Source: Hyposmocoma kahamanoa (Eukaryota > Arthropoda > Insecta > Lepidoptera > Cosmopterigidae). Taken from it: 64,000 bases of DNA. The notes beneath the pieces were generated by a model, which saw only the letters and a program-made list of their open reading frames with translations, had not been told where the DNA came from and searched no databases. Below, in pieces: positions 20,344-31,499 of the stretch. The first letter of the stretch is position 1; each line of letters opens with the position of its first letter. The translations under genes and the position numbers were made by a program. The stretch is taken from assembly GCF_003589595.1 (NCBI RefSeq), contig NW_020653856.1, positions 168,847-232,846 of the forward strand, given 5' to 3'.

Positions 20344-23251
20344 ATGTCGGCCATTGAGATTCTTTATCAGAATGTAAGAGGACTTCGTACAAAATTAGAG
20401 GACTTCTGTGTAAACGTGTCCTTATCGGAGGCAGATTTATTTGCCATAACAGAAACGGGTTGTAATGATTCAATAAAAGATGCCGAACTAGTGCCCCCGG
20501 GATACAAAATAATTAGATGTGATCGCGCAGATGGTCGAAAGCAGGGAGGCGCGTGTTTAGTGGCCATACCGCGTTTCGAGCTGCGACGAGCGCCGATCCT
20601 GAGTGACGTCATCTTAGACAATCAGGTGTTTGAACTAGTCGCTGCAAGTGTTTATTTACGAGACAGATTTTTATTTTTATGTTGTGTAATTTATATTCCG
20701 CCGAAGAGTAGTGAGACTGATTACATGGTAATGTTTAGGTTAATAGAACAATATTGTAATAGTTATAGTGACGTATTAGTTGTAGGTGATTTCAACTTGT
20801 ATTCCGCTTCGGTGACGGTAAATAATTATTTTGAGTACTTTATAACGTATTGTGGATTCACTCAGAGCAACAAAGTAGAGAATAACATCGGTCGGAGTTT
20901 GGATTTAGTGTTGAGTACGGGGGACAGTGACAGTGTGAGCGTAAGCGCGGCGACGCCGCTTGTGCGGCTCGACCCAGCGCATCCCGCGCTTGGCGTGCGC
21001 GCGCAGCTCGCACGGCGGTCTGAGTCTGCGGCTGGCGGACCCCTCTCGCGCCCCGGTCCCGCGCCTTCAGCGAGCATACCAACGGCACCAGTAAGATGGA
21101 ACTTTCATAAGGCCAACTTTGCGGTATTATATTCGTCCATTGCAAGTATAGATTGGTCTCCAATTATGAATTTAGATTTAGAGGATAGTTTAGACTATTT
21201 TTATGATACAATCAATTCGATAATCAGTAAGTGTGTTCCACTGAAAAAACAAAATAGGGGATCTTCAAAGTTTATATATCCAGTCTGGTATACTAGTAAT
21301 ATTATTCAGGACATTAAGTTCAAAGCGTTACTTCATAAAAAATACAAGGCGAGCGGTTTAGATACAGACTACAAAGCCTTTTCGGAACACAGGGCTAAAA
21401 TAAAAAATATGATAAAGCTAGCTCATAAGCAGTATAGTGATCGTGTACAAAATCACTTACTTAAACAACCTAAAGCATTCTGGAATTATATAAAAGATAA
21501 AAGAGGTAACAGGAGTTCGCATAGTATTTTAAAAGATGGGTCGGTTTTAAGTGAAGATCAGTGCGCCGGGGAATTCGCTAGGTACTTTGAGTCGGTGTAT
21601 AGCACAGTCCGGGCTCGGCTGGACGCGGGCGCGAGCGCGGCGCGCGCCGGCGGCGGCAACGCGGCCGCGCGAGTGCACCTCGAGCGCCTGGAGATTGGAG
21701 AGGTCGACGACGCGCTGCGCCGGCTGAGGCCCAAGACCTCCTCGGGGCCGGATGGGATACCGCCTTTTGTATTCAGGGACTGTCGAGCGGTACTAGCCAA
21801 GCCTTTACTGCACATTTTTAATTTATGTTTAAGCTCCGCAGTGTTCCCGGAGAGATGGAAAGTCACTCGAGTCGTCCCGGTTCCGAAGGGGAGGGCGTCA
21901 AGTAGTATTGAGGGGTACAGGCCCGTGGCAGTGCTGTCGACGCCTGCGAAAGTCTTGGAGTCAGCCATACACAAGAGCCTGTACGAGCAGGTGAGTGGGC
22001 AGCTAGCGGACGAGCAGCACGGGTTCCGTGCAGCGCGTAGCACCACCTCCAACCTCCTTAATTACATGGCGGATGTCGTTCCGGCTCGGTCGTCGGTTGT
22101 CGGTGGACAGAGGGGTGCAAGTAGATGCCGCCTATTTTGATTTCAAAAAAGCTTTCGACCTAGTCGACAATGACGTACTGCTGGATAAATTAGCGAGCGT
22201 CGGCTTCACCCCTCACCTTCTGCAACTGTTCGCCAGTTACATGGCCGAAAGACAGCAGTATGTGGAGTTTGCTGGGCACGTATCGGATCCGTATTTTACA
22301 AGATCTGGCGTGAGTCAGGGCAGTAACCTTGGGCCCCTGGAATTCTTGTTAATGATTAATGATTTGCCAAGCGTAGTAAGGGAGGCCAGGTGCTTATTGT
22401 TTGCGGACGACCTCAAACTGTATCTGCCTGTAAAGACACCAGAGGACTGCCAGAGGTTGCAGAGCGACATTGACAGGGTGGTAGCTTGGAGCGAGAAAAA
22501 CAGATTACAGTTTAATACCGCTAAATGTGAGGTCATGACTTTATCTCGCGCGCGAAATGTTGTCATACACAATTATGCGATTGGGGATGTGGCTATGCGG
22601 AGGGTTTCAGAAGTAAGAGATCTGGGTGTCCGGCTGACTACTGGTTTATCTTATGGCGATCATATTACCCACATATGTAAAAAAGCATATCGCAATTTAG
22701 GGTTTGTACTCAGAAGAGCTCAGGGGTTTACAAACACTGCAGCAATTATTTCTTTATATAACGCATTAGTCAGGAGTCAGCTGGAGTGTAACGCAGCTGT
22801 ATGGTCGCCACAAGAAGCGAAGTACAAACTTATGTTGGAGAGGGTACAGAACAAGTTTATTAGGTATATGTACTTAAAACAGTATGGAGTCTATCCTTTT
22901 TATCCGCTGCGATATCCTAATTTGTTTATTCTGGGAATGGTGGGGTATAGCGAGCTAAGGGTCAGAAGGGAGTTTGCCTTGGTTTGCTATATCCACAAGT
23001 TGGTGAGGGGGAAAGTTTACAACGCGGAGCTCCTTCTCCATGTTCAGTTTAGCGTACCAAACGAGTACGCGGGGCGGCGACGCAGGCCGCCGCTGCTGGC
23101 GCTGCCGCGAGCGCGCACCAACCTGCTGGCTGGGGCGCCGCTCACGCGCGCTTTGCGCACTCTCAACGCGGTAGCCGAGAGAGTGGATATTTTTACGTGT
23201 GCTCTGAGTGATTTCTCAAAAACTGCATTATTTATAATAAGTTATACATGA
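20344..23251 (+). pseudogene. LINE ORF2: AP endonuclease plus reverse transcriptase, one frameshift
   Basis: Starts at ATG 20344, one base after the ORF1 stop (TAAaATG), a spacing that fits termination-reinitiation. The APE-type endonuclease shows QNVRGL (Asn10), TETG (Glu37), VVGDFN (Asp149, Asn151) and a late SLDLVLS block. RT blocks follow: SGPDGIPP, GYRPVAVLSTPAKVLE and QHGFRAARSTTSNLLN. A frameshift between about 22060 and 22120 moves the reading into the next frame, which continues with AYFDFKKAFDLVDND, SGVSQGSNLGPLEFL, FADD at 22400-22411, thumb, and a C-terminal domain to the stop at 23249-23251. Two internal stretches (20945-21085 and 21610-21745) are strikingly GC-rich compared with the rest. 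Confidence 0.88.
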
Positions 23252-23374
23252 ATAAGTTACGTATATTTAGGATAGTACATTAGATAATAAGATAGTTACG
23301 CTATCGAATTAGGTTAAGTTTACCTGTAATGTTAGCGTAAGAGAAAGATAAATAAATAAAATAAAAAAAAAAAC

Positions 23375-25383
23375 AATATACTTGAATCACACTTTTTTAC
23401 CTTTCGACAGTTAACCAACTTTCTTTAGTGTTGGTACCTTCTTTAAATAATCGACATTATACATTATCATAAATATTATAAAGGTGTCATTTAATAAAAA
23501 AAAAGAACTGTCATGTAAGAGAAAAATTGAGTAATATTTAGGACAAACTCACAGGACATTGGCGAAATCGCCATTTTTTTTTTGTATAATTTTTGTAATA
23601 ATACTAAACTACCGTACATATGTAGTTATTTTTACTTGACATTGGCAAAATCATTGATTATTTCGATGGAGCCATAACATTTAAAAGAAGAAGAAGAGTA
23701 ATATTTATAAATTTCACATTCTATTAGAATTTAAATAAGATTTTTGAATTATGAAACTGATACTGGCGATGATCTCCATAATTTCTATATTATTCTTATA
23801 AAACTGTTGCTGGCAAAACACAGCAGTTAAAAAAATGGCAACCAAGTTCTCTTTGGTAAAAAGGTGTGCATTGATTTTAATTTGTATATAAAATGTGCTG
23901 ATATTAGAATTATAATTTATTAAGAATTCAGTCATTACAGTCACTCTTTATTAAAGAAAAATCGCATGCAATTAGTGCACATATTTGTAGTGGAGTGTTG
24001 TTTATGCAGTGAAAATTTCAACATCGAAATCATTTCAACATTTGAATAACTGCTTACTTTAAATACAAGTGGCAGGTTTTTTAATTTGTTTTGAATGAAA
24101 AGTGCAAATTAAATTAAAAAAAATACCAAAATTTTCTATACTGATCAAAATCCTTATTGCAAGTTTAGTTTGAAAATTCAAGGTGATCACTTATCCTTTA
24201 TACTGAATCAATTCGTTTTGTTTTAAACAAAGTTACAATAAGACATGAATATTGTTTAGACAATCATAGATACATCTTAGGTGTTCTGAATATCTGTCTA
24301 ACAATATGTTTTCTACTTTTTAACACTGTTTTTGCTTTGTCCATAGCAAAGTTTATTCTTCCATTTCGGATGTAGAACCAAACAGAGAAGGAGTAGCTGT
24401 TGAAGAAACTTCTCGAGAAGAAAGTATTTCAGCTGTCGTCCTAGCACTTGTTGTTTCCCTTATTCTATAATTTGTACTCCTGTCAACCATTTTTACTTCA
24501 CACTTTTTTGCAACGTGTGTCTAAAAAGTAGATTGGATACTTCTTAATGCAATCAACAAGATTTTTCTTATAAGAATGCTTCATAGCACAAGAATCATAT
24601 AACTAAATAAACTTTACAAGTAATTTGCAAGTCGGAGACGTATTGGGGACTACACAAAATCTCCATGTTTTCTTTTTTTGCTGTTATGCTGATAATAGGT
24701 TGGAATAGCTGTTTTTGTAATTCACTGTCTTTTGATTCACTTGGATGTTGAAAACATATTATTAATAGCTTTATATAGTATACAATAGGTAAATTTACAA
24801 TCATAAAAAATCAACCTATTGAATTCATACCTCATTTAATATACTGATTGCGCAGCTTGACTGTGCATTTAAGTTTTTGCTTAGATTTCATAATTTTTAC
24901 TTTAAAACACTTCACCAAATCTCCAGTCGGCTATAAAACTAATAGAATATTATTACCTCGAAAATTTCACAATGGTACTAACAGTGAAAAGAAAGACAAA
25001 GTGTTGTTTTGTACAGGTTTATCAACTTACTTCAAAGTGATCTTCACAACTATAATTGTAAGTCAATGTTCACAACACTAAATAGTGTAAACTTTGTAGT
25101 ATTGCAATTTTCTCTAATATGAACAAAGATTTTGTTTTGGTTATTTATTGAACCATTCTCGTAGGTATGAACAAAACACTTTCTGTATTCCATAGCTATG
25201 TTATATTTGATATTTTGTTGTATTCCATGGCTGTGTTATATTTGATATTTTGTTTCCCGGCAGCGAAATAAAAAATTGTAAAGATAGTAAGGTTACGTAT
25301 ACAAACGTGAAGTGACATTTAGTTTTTTTTTGTGTTTTTGCTTTGCATTACGCACGGATGTAACCTATTCTCCGGTTAAAAAA
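23375..25383. other. 2 kb without a recognised gene
   Basis: AT-rich DNA containing one dispersed repeat (23745-23835). A 45-codon minus-strand frame with ATG (24490-24353), rich in Ser and Thr, and another minus-strand frame at 24804-24595 were examined. Neither has a known domain. Confidence 0.4.
23745..23835 (+). repeat. Dispersed repeat shared with 1330-1425
   Basis: Second copy of the GGCGATGATC.CCATAATTT ... ATTCTTATAAAACTG repeat, same orientation. It is slightly shorter in the middle than the first copy. Confidence 0.5.
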
Positions 25384-25591
25384 ACCGACCTCAAAAGTTA
25401 TTCATCACTTAGTTTGCCACCCTTAGAGCTGGAATATTTTCTTGAAATTTAAATGGGACCACATCTGAGGTATCCTCTTTCTAACAAAAAAAATCTTCAA
25501 AATTGGTTCACAAATGACGGAGTTACCGCGTAACATACATAAAAAAAATATACAGACGAATTGAGAACCTCCTCCTTTTTTTGAAGTCTGT
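25384..25591 (-). mobile_element. ACCGAC-family element, copy C, internally deleted
   Basis: Both inverted ends are present (ACCGACCTCAAAA at 25384 and the reverse complement of ACAGACTTCAAAA ending at 25591), but the element is only 208 bp. The central half seen in copies A and B is missing, while AAATGGGACCAC, CCTCTTTCTAACAAAAA and the GGTTCTCAATTCG head remain. Internal deletion with ends kept is usual for DNA transposons. Confidence 0.8.
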
Positions 25592-25599
25592 TTAAAACA

Positions 25600-26024
25600 T
25601 TATAGAGCCACTGATGACGTCATTGAATGTCAAATAAAGGCCAATACTATTTTTTGAAAAATATGAAGAAACACTTAGAAAAATGTCCTTCGATCCGGTC
25701 GGATTCGAACCGACGTCTTCTTGCATACCGTGCCAGACGCTATACCAACTAAGCCACGGAACGAACCAACGGACCTCACGAATTTTTCTATGTGCTTGCA
25801 TCGTGTCTTTGTACTTGGTCTTTCAACGACTTTTTAGTCGTAGCGCCATCTATAAGAAATCTATGACAGATTTATCACCCAGTTAGTACCTTTACAGCTA
25901 CCAGTCCTGGCGAGAGATGTCGCTATTCACTGTATTAATTAAATTTTTTATTGAATTGATATTCAATTATTTTTTGGGAAATTACTCCACTAGTTTGTTA
26001 TAATTATTAATACAAAGATCGAAC
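25600..26024 (-). mobile_element. Composite repeat with a tRNA-like SINE head
   Basis: On the minus strand, 25772-25683 folds like a tRNA-derived SINE head: A-box-like TGGCTTAGTTGGTATAGCG and B-box GGTTCGAATCC. The acceptor ends do not pair, so it is not a functional tRNA. A related head lies at 59856-59976. Flanking blocks are also repeated elsewhere: GTGTTCGATCTTTGTATTAA (26024-26003) occurs at 59956-59975, AACAAACTAGTGGAGTAAT occurs near 60385, and the ATTGAATTGATATTCAATTA block occurs at 49685-49722. The order of blocks differs from the 59.9-kb copy, so the whole is a rearranged composite. Confidence 0.6.
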
Positions 26025-27208
26025 ACTTAGAAAGGGAACTAGACAAGGGTAACAAAACTGTGGGTATTTTTCTAGACCTAGCGAAGGCTTTTGATACAGT
26101 TTACATCCCTGTGCTGTTACAGAAGCTTGAATCGCTTGGTATAAGGGGCATACAGCTTAAATTACTCGAAAACTACCTGGAGGACCGATCCCAATGTGTT
26201 AAAATAGGTGACATTCACAGTTCTGATCTGAAGTGCACTTCATTTGGAATTCCTCAAGGAAGTATTTTAGGACCAACACTTTTTCTGATTTACATTAATG
26301 ACCTTTGTAACCTAGATTTACAAGGTGGAAAGATCATATCCTATGCTGATGATACTGTTCTACTCTTTTCTGCAAACTCTGACAAGGAGGTATACGACTA
26401 TGCACAGCGTGGATTCAATATAGTAAATAACTGGCTCCAACATCATTTGCTAACACTAAATACGGATAAAACTTGTTTTATGCAATTCCATATGCGGAAA
26501 TCAAAGTCATTTATATCTAACCCTAAACTGTATGCTCACCATTGTTTTGACCCTACTAACAACCTGTGTAAATGTCCAGACATTGCTATTACTAACAAGA
26601 TAAAGTATTTAGGTGTTATATTAGATGACATCCTATCCTTTAAACACCATATCGAAGCACTAAGCGCCCGACTCCGTAAGTTAATGTTTGTGTTTAAAAA
26701 ACTGCGCGTTTCTGCTGATTTTAAAATAATCAGGCAAGTTTATTATGCATTATGCCAATCATTAATTACTTACTGCATTACATCATGGGGTGGTATAGCT
26801 AAAACTACTTTACTAATCATTGAAAGAGCCCAGCGAGCTGTCCTAAAGGTTTCTACCTACCGCCCTTTCCGTTACCCCACTGACCTTCTGTATAAGTCAT
26901 GTAAAGTATTAACTGTAAGGCAATTATTCATTAAGTCCACAGTCCTCAAACAGCACGTATTGCTCCCATATATTACTGAAAACACTAATAAAAGACGAAA
27001 AGATATTGTCTGCCCCAAAATTATATCATCAAAACATACTTTTATTTCAAGATTTTTTGTGTTTCTTGGACCATTTTTGTACAATAAATTAAACGCTAAA
27101 TATTCCATTTATAATTTCTGTTGCTTTAAGGTAAAGAAAATTCTCCAAGAAGCTCTTCAAAATATGTCCTATGAGGATACAGAGAATTTATTTATTATCG
27201 TAAATTAA
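26025..27208 (+). pseudogene. 5'-truncated LINE reverse transcriptase (open, about 390 codons)
   Basis: Reads VGIFLDLAKAFDTVYIP (first catalytic Asp), SFGIPQGSILGPTLFLIYIN, then ISYADDTVLLFSAN with YADD at 26342-26353, LGVILDDILSFKHHIE (thumb entry), ITSWGGIAKTTLLIIERAQR and a C-terminal Lys/Phe-rich domain ending before TAA at 27206-27208. All palm motifs from block A onward are intact, but the fingers are missing, so no active enzyme could be made. There is no authentic start codon; the first in-frame codons belong to the truncation junction. Confidence 0.88.
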
Positions 27209-27493
27209 ATGTTGTCTTGTTTAAGTGTACATTTTTTATTTATTTTTTTTATTTTTTTTAACGGCAATTTTTAATTTAATTGTTTAATTGTATTTCATAA
27301 GATTCTCCTAAAAAGTATTTATAATATTAATAGTATCCACATTTATAATTAGTAGTACTTTTTACCTGAAATACAGGAATTTCCTAGTTCAGGTACATGT
27401 GTTATTTTGCATAAGTAGTCTTTAGTTTTCTCTGTACATTATGTTACTGAATAAACAATTTTTATTTAAAAAAAAAAAAAAAAAAAAAAAAAA
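26025..27493 (+). mobile_element. CR1/Jockey-type LINE, 5'-truncated, open RT frame and poly(A)
   Basis: A non-LTR insertion that retains the RT from just before its first catalytic motif, a 3' UTR of about 255 bases, an AATAAAC signal and a 27-base A-run (27466-27492). The reading frame is unbroken to its stop at 27208. A long A-run and open frame point to recent insertion. The 5' truncation removes ORF1, endonuclease and RT fingers. A weaker relative lies on the minus strand at 56166-57165. Confidence 0.88.
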
Positions 27494-27495
27494 TT

Positions 27496-27592
27496 TAAAG
27501 CTCTGAGTGGCACTGTAACTGTTGTGAAGAGGCGTGTAGCTTACCATCAGGTGCACGACTTGTTCGTCCCGTCACTTGATATTACGACTTTG
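27496..27592 (+). repeat. Dispersed repeat R, 3' part
   Basis: AAAGCTCTGAGTGGCACTGT through GTGCACGACTTGTTCGTCCC to GTCACTTGATATTA matches the 3' third of the approximately 300-bp repeat seen at 47125-47400 and, reversed, at 55855-56165. It begins directly after the poly(A) tail of the preceding LINE, so that LINE probably inserted into this repeat. Class unknown. Confidence 0.7.
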
Positions 27593-27663
27593 TCCCGGAT
27601 TATACATTTTATATGTATGTACGTATTATCAGAATGATTAGTTAAATGTTTACAATATTGTTT

Positions 27664-27824
27664 GGGTGCCTTTAAATTAGACGCTCATAGAAGCGCTGCA
27701 GTGGTGCCACATACGCGCCACATTTGCAGACTAGATATTGAATGAAAATTTAGAAGTGGCACGGCTGCCATGCCTCAGACGTGCCATTGCAGTGGTTCTA
27801 TCAGCGTCTAATTTGAAGACGCCC
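27664..27824. mobile_element. 161-bp MITE-like element with 29-bp inverted ends
   Basis: The left end (27664-27692) starts GGGTGCCTTTAAATTAGACG and the right end (27796-27824) is its reverse complement with 4 mismatches in 29. The interior is GC-richer and non-coding. GGG termini with T-rich three-base flanks (TTT left, TTA right) hint at the PIF/Harbinger group, whose target duplication is TWA, but the flanks do not match exactly, so this is tentative. Confidence 0.75.
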
Positions 27825-27837
27825 TTAGCAGGTAATA

Positions 27838-28912
27838 AATACAATGTTTTTAATAATAATCATAATAAAATTTATTTATTGAGACAACTGAGATCCAATC
27901 AAATGTTAGTAGGTACAGACTTAAAACTATATTAGTACTTATATTTTACCAGTGACTTTGTATTATTGATTAAGTGCCGCATAATTGGGCACTCATTCCT
28001 GTCAGCAACTGTCTTCAGGAGGCTATTGGGGGTGTCACGTATTCTCTTCAGTAGCGACGCCGACTTTTTACGTACAACAGCCGTGAAACTATCTACGCGC
28101 GCGTCAGTGAACATGGCTGAGGTACTGCAGAAACGTGACAGCCCCAACAGCGTCCTGAAGGCGTTGTTGTATTGCACGCACAGAGCATTTTGAGAGCACT
28201 GAGTGTAGCTACAGAGCGCTAGTGTACATGTATGTGCAGAAAGCTCTAAACTATGTTATCTTAACTGCAGCCGTACATCTGGCGAACCTGCGGGCAAGCA
28301 TGTTTGCTCTCATCGATAGTGTTCTCCGTTCGCGCTGTATATCCAGGTCATGCTTGAGCTCGCCGGTAACATGGCGTCCCAAGTATTCAAAGTGGCTAAC
28401 CCTTTTTAATGGAGAACCATTAAGTAGTACAACACGTGCACACGTAGGACTCTTCCTACCGGCAGCTCCAAAGATCATAAACTCCGACTTTTTAATATTA
28501 TATGACAAGCCATGAGATGTTGCATACGACTCATATACTACAATTAGTTTTCTCAATGCGATGATCGATGGCGCCAGCAGCACCATGTCATCGGCATAGC
28601 TAATGTTTAAACAAATTCCGTCATCAAAGCAACCCCCATGCGTGCTGCTGAGTTCACCAATCAGTGCATTGACGTACAAATTGTATAATCTAGGAGATGT
28701 TAGTCCACTCTGCCAAACCCCGCATTCCAAGTTATACGGCTTCGAAAATTTGTTCGCCCACTTTCTAACATTCATTTGATTCCGATACCAATACCTAAAA
28801 ACGTTCGTTAGCTCCACAGGCATGCCCGTGGCACTGAGTTTATCCCATAGGATGTCGTAGGAGACCAAATCAAAGGCACTGGTCAGGTTTTGAAACAGGG
28901 ACAGTTTTTAAA
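27838..28912 (-). pseudogene. CR1-like LINE reverse transcriptase, 5'-truncated, same family as 7325-9102
   Basis: On the minus strand it begins inside the first catalytic block (LTSAFDLVSYDILWDKL) and continues with ECGVWQSGLTSPRLYNLYVN, ISYADDMVLLAPS and ARRFARCTAAVKIT. After a break between about 28250 and 28180 it continues QYNNAFRTLLGLSRFCSTSA to a stop at 27932. The 3' side ends in AT-rich DNA with TTA-type repeats (27838-27880), as in the copy at 7325. The Trp in the GVWQ motif replaces the usual Arg. Confidence 0.85.
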
Positions 28913-28979
28913 TAAATAGTTATACTTTTCATTGACATAGTTTTATTCTCGACTGTACTTATTAATGGAAACGTTTGGG

Positions 28980-29108
28980 TAGGGATAGCTGGAAATGAAA
29001 TGCCACTTATCCCAACCAGTGACGGTATAGTAGGGAAGAGTGGAAAAAAAATCCACTTGTCCCCACGAGTGGGGACAGGTAGGGACTAGCGGAATAGACC
29101 GGAAATGC
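28980..29108 (+). repeat. Dispersed repeat with two adjacent hairpins (copy 2)
   Basis: Reverse-orientation partner of 17710-17838. Hairpin one is AGTGGA, a run of A, TCCACT (29039-29057). Hairpin two is GTCCCCAC, GA, GTGGGGAC (29059-29076), a perfect 8-bp stem. Flanking blocks GGAAATGAAAT, GTAGGGAAGAG and GGTAGGGACTA match copy 1. Confidence 0.75.
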
Positions 29109-31499
29109 TTCTATGCCAGCCGCTTTGTCGTTTGTCACTTGGCCGAAACAAAAAACGCACAAAACGTTCGTCGCGTCAGATGAGTAAGGGCACATGATTA
29201 CGTGTGAAAATCTTTGAACCCAATATTTGTTTTGAAGTTTCCCAGGCAGGGAAATAACTAATCTCAAAAGCAAGAAAAATCTTTTGCGTTGTGCCATTGT
29301 TGTAAAATAAACAAAAATGTACGTAGCGGTAACATTATGACAAAAGCCTACAAACACAAACGAACGCTAAAATTACTCAGCCACAATTGATGGAGACAGC
29401 GATGTTTCTTGTGTACAAAAAGAATTCATAAAGAAATCCGTATTTCTGTAAGCTGCAAACGGCGCGATTTAATATGACGTAGGGATGAATAAAAATAATA
29501 GCGTTGTAGACAATCGGAGCGAGCACAATAGGGGATGCCATTAGTACATTCGCACCTGCGCCGCGCTGAACGTCGTCGTCCACGTCGCGGCGGTTGAGCC
29601 TCCCAGCCATACAAAACGTAGGTTAGGTAGGCTAATTCTTAGCTTCGCCGGGAATTATTTTCTTTTTAGATTAATGTACAGCAACCACTAACCACTAACG
29701 AGAACTCTCCAAGAAGCTGAAGCTACGACACAACAAAGTCTCATGTAAAAAGTATAAGCCATAGTAATGTTACATAATTTTCACTCCTCATTGGAAAATC
29801 GCGTTGTTGCTAGCTTTTGATTACTTTGATTGATTACTTTCAATGCAGAGTCGCGTTTACCAAATTGTGTTTAACTATGTTTAAGTTACTAAATATGCAG
29901 TGTGACGCTGAGAACAATTTTAAATTACATTGACCATGCCACTATCGAGATCGACTCGAGATTGTTTCAAATGCATTAAATACGATCTTCCTTAGGAATT
30001 TTTAATTACAGCTTCTCCCTTTTAACAAAGAAAACCCATTAGAGCGCAGTATTTCTCCCCGGTAATCATTATTTTACTCTCGTCATAGAAAGGGGAAGCC
30101 AAGGTAGTCCTAATGTTATTATTATTAAGGGAACTATACTGAATCTACGGTACAGCTATCTCAATGGCCCTAAACTTTTATCGATAGCAATAGCAGGCGC
30201 GAGTTTCGAACAACAAAAATCCCGCTTAAGCCGCGCCTTTCACAGGCTCTGCTAAATAACAGCGAGTATCTACCGAGCGGCAACTTCGAGCTCAACTGCC
30301 TGTGGAGAGGGGTAGCTTCGCGCAATGTACGCACTACGACACCTGCCGAGTCATCTTGTACACATACTAAGGAAATTGCTCTTAGGATCACGCTTAACGT
30401 TACGGCAAGACAAGTTAGAGTGAGGTAATTCTCCGGGCTGTGACGCAGCCACAAAACAGAAGTTTGAAATGCGAACGGAACCCAACAAGAGTAATTTGGA
30501 CAGTCGATATGTCGAAGGTGGTCTTTAAGACAGTTTGATTAGTTGAAAAGTTTGCCGGTGCTCCCCTCGGCGAGAATGCAGAGGGTACACAGACGCGGGA
30601 GGAGGGAGGTACGCGCGAATAAATCTCAGGAATTATTAGGATCACGCGCAAAGCTGAACGAAATCTAAGTGTTTCTTCACGGCCCGAGAATAGAGCGAAT
30701 TTATACAACGTCGTCGAAGGCGTCACAGTATCGCCCGCGGGGGCGTGGCGGAGCGGGGTGCCGGGGCGGCGGCCTGTGGAGCCTTCTAATGTCTGTTTAC
30801 TCACATCATTCACGACTGTGAGTATTTGTTGGAATAATATTATGACATCACGTTATATATTTTTTCTGTTGTAATGTGACAGAGAAAAACTATTTTTTAA
30901 GCTTTTTGAGGAAAACATGCGTATCTTTCTGATTTACCATTTACTCCACTTAATTTAATTTTGTTTACAGGTATTGAAACACATCAATGTAATCACAGGG
31001 TTGTTAATTCAAGCCGAATGTCAGTATTTTTCCGCCCCTGTGTTAATGCAAGATGTGTAGGTAAATAATCTAAACTAGAGCTAATTGAACCCTCATCATT
31101 CGAGACGAGGCAGCCTTCGAATATATCAACTAGCTCGGAACAACTTGGTACAAAAAGTTCACAAGGTTAACATCAGACGGGTTCTTACTTATCAACATTC
31201 TTACATTTCAAACAAATCGCGACGGTTATTATCACGAGTATAATTTTCATTAAAAAAACATTGATTTTAGTAACATAATATTTAAATGATATCCATTATG
31301 CAGGCCATGCAAATCTTCTTCGCGTTGAAGTGGAAAATAGCAGTATACGACTTGTAACGTCTCTGGAGCGGATCTCTGAATGGTGCAGAACAAACGTGTG
31401 AGCGAGCGGGACAATTCACCAGCTACGATTCTTTTATAACTGAGATTTATTTATCAGACCACCATATGATCTGAATTTCATTGCAAGTGACGCAACGCA
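29109..31499. other. 2.4 kb without a recognised element; CpG-rich spots
   Basis: No transposon was recognised. CpG-richer segments occur at 29505-29605, 30180-30340 and 30540-30790; the last includes GGGGGCGTGG- and GGGGCGG-type boxes. A minus-strand frame beginning MAGRLNRRDVDDDVQRG (ATG at about 29608) and two overlapping frames at 30170-30813 show no known domain. This is the longest element-free tract in the centre of the window and the best place to look for conserved host regulatory sequence. Confidence 0.45.

Larger units (their letters stand above)
19060..23374 (+). mobile_element. Near-intact CR1/Jockey-superfamily LINE
   Basis: A 4.3-kb non-LTR retrotransposon with a GC-rich 5' UTR (about 19088-19190), ORF1, ORF2 and a 3' UTR ending in AATAAATAAAATAAA and an A-run at 23361-23373. 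A 7-bp candidate target duplication, AATATAC, is at 19053-19059 and 23375-23381, which would make it full length; the 5' boundary is tentative. The only obvious coding lesion is one frameshift in ORF2. Of all the elements in the window this is the one most likely to have moved recently. Confidence 0.85.

Noticed and set aside
21558..22052. 164-codon minus-strand open frame
   Set aside because: Antisense shadow of the GC-rich part of LINE ORF2.
25683..25772. Possible minus-strand tRNA gene
   Set aside because: B box is good but the two acceptor halves are not complementary, and a related degenerate head occurs at 59856.
29377..29610. Minus-strand frame beginning MAGRLNRRD
   Set aside because: Has an ATG and an acidic/Arg-rich start in a CpG-rich patch, but the rest is low-complexity hydrophobic with no known domain; splice sites cannot be verified.
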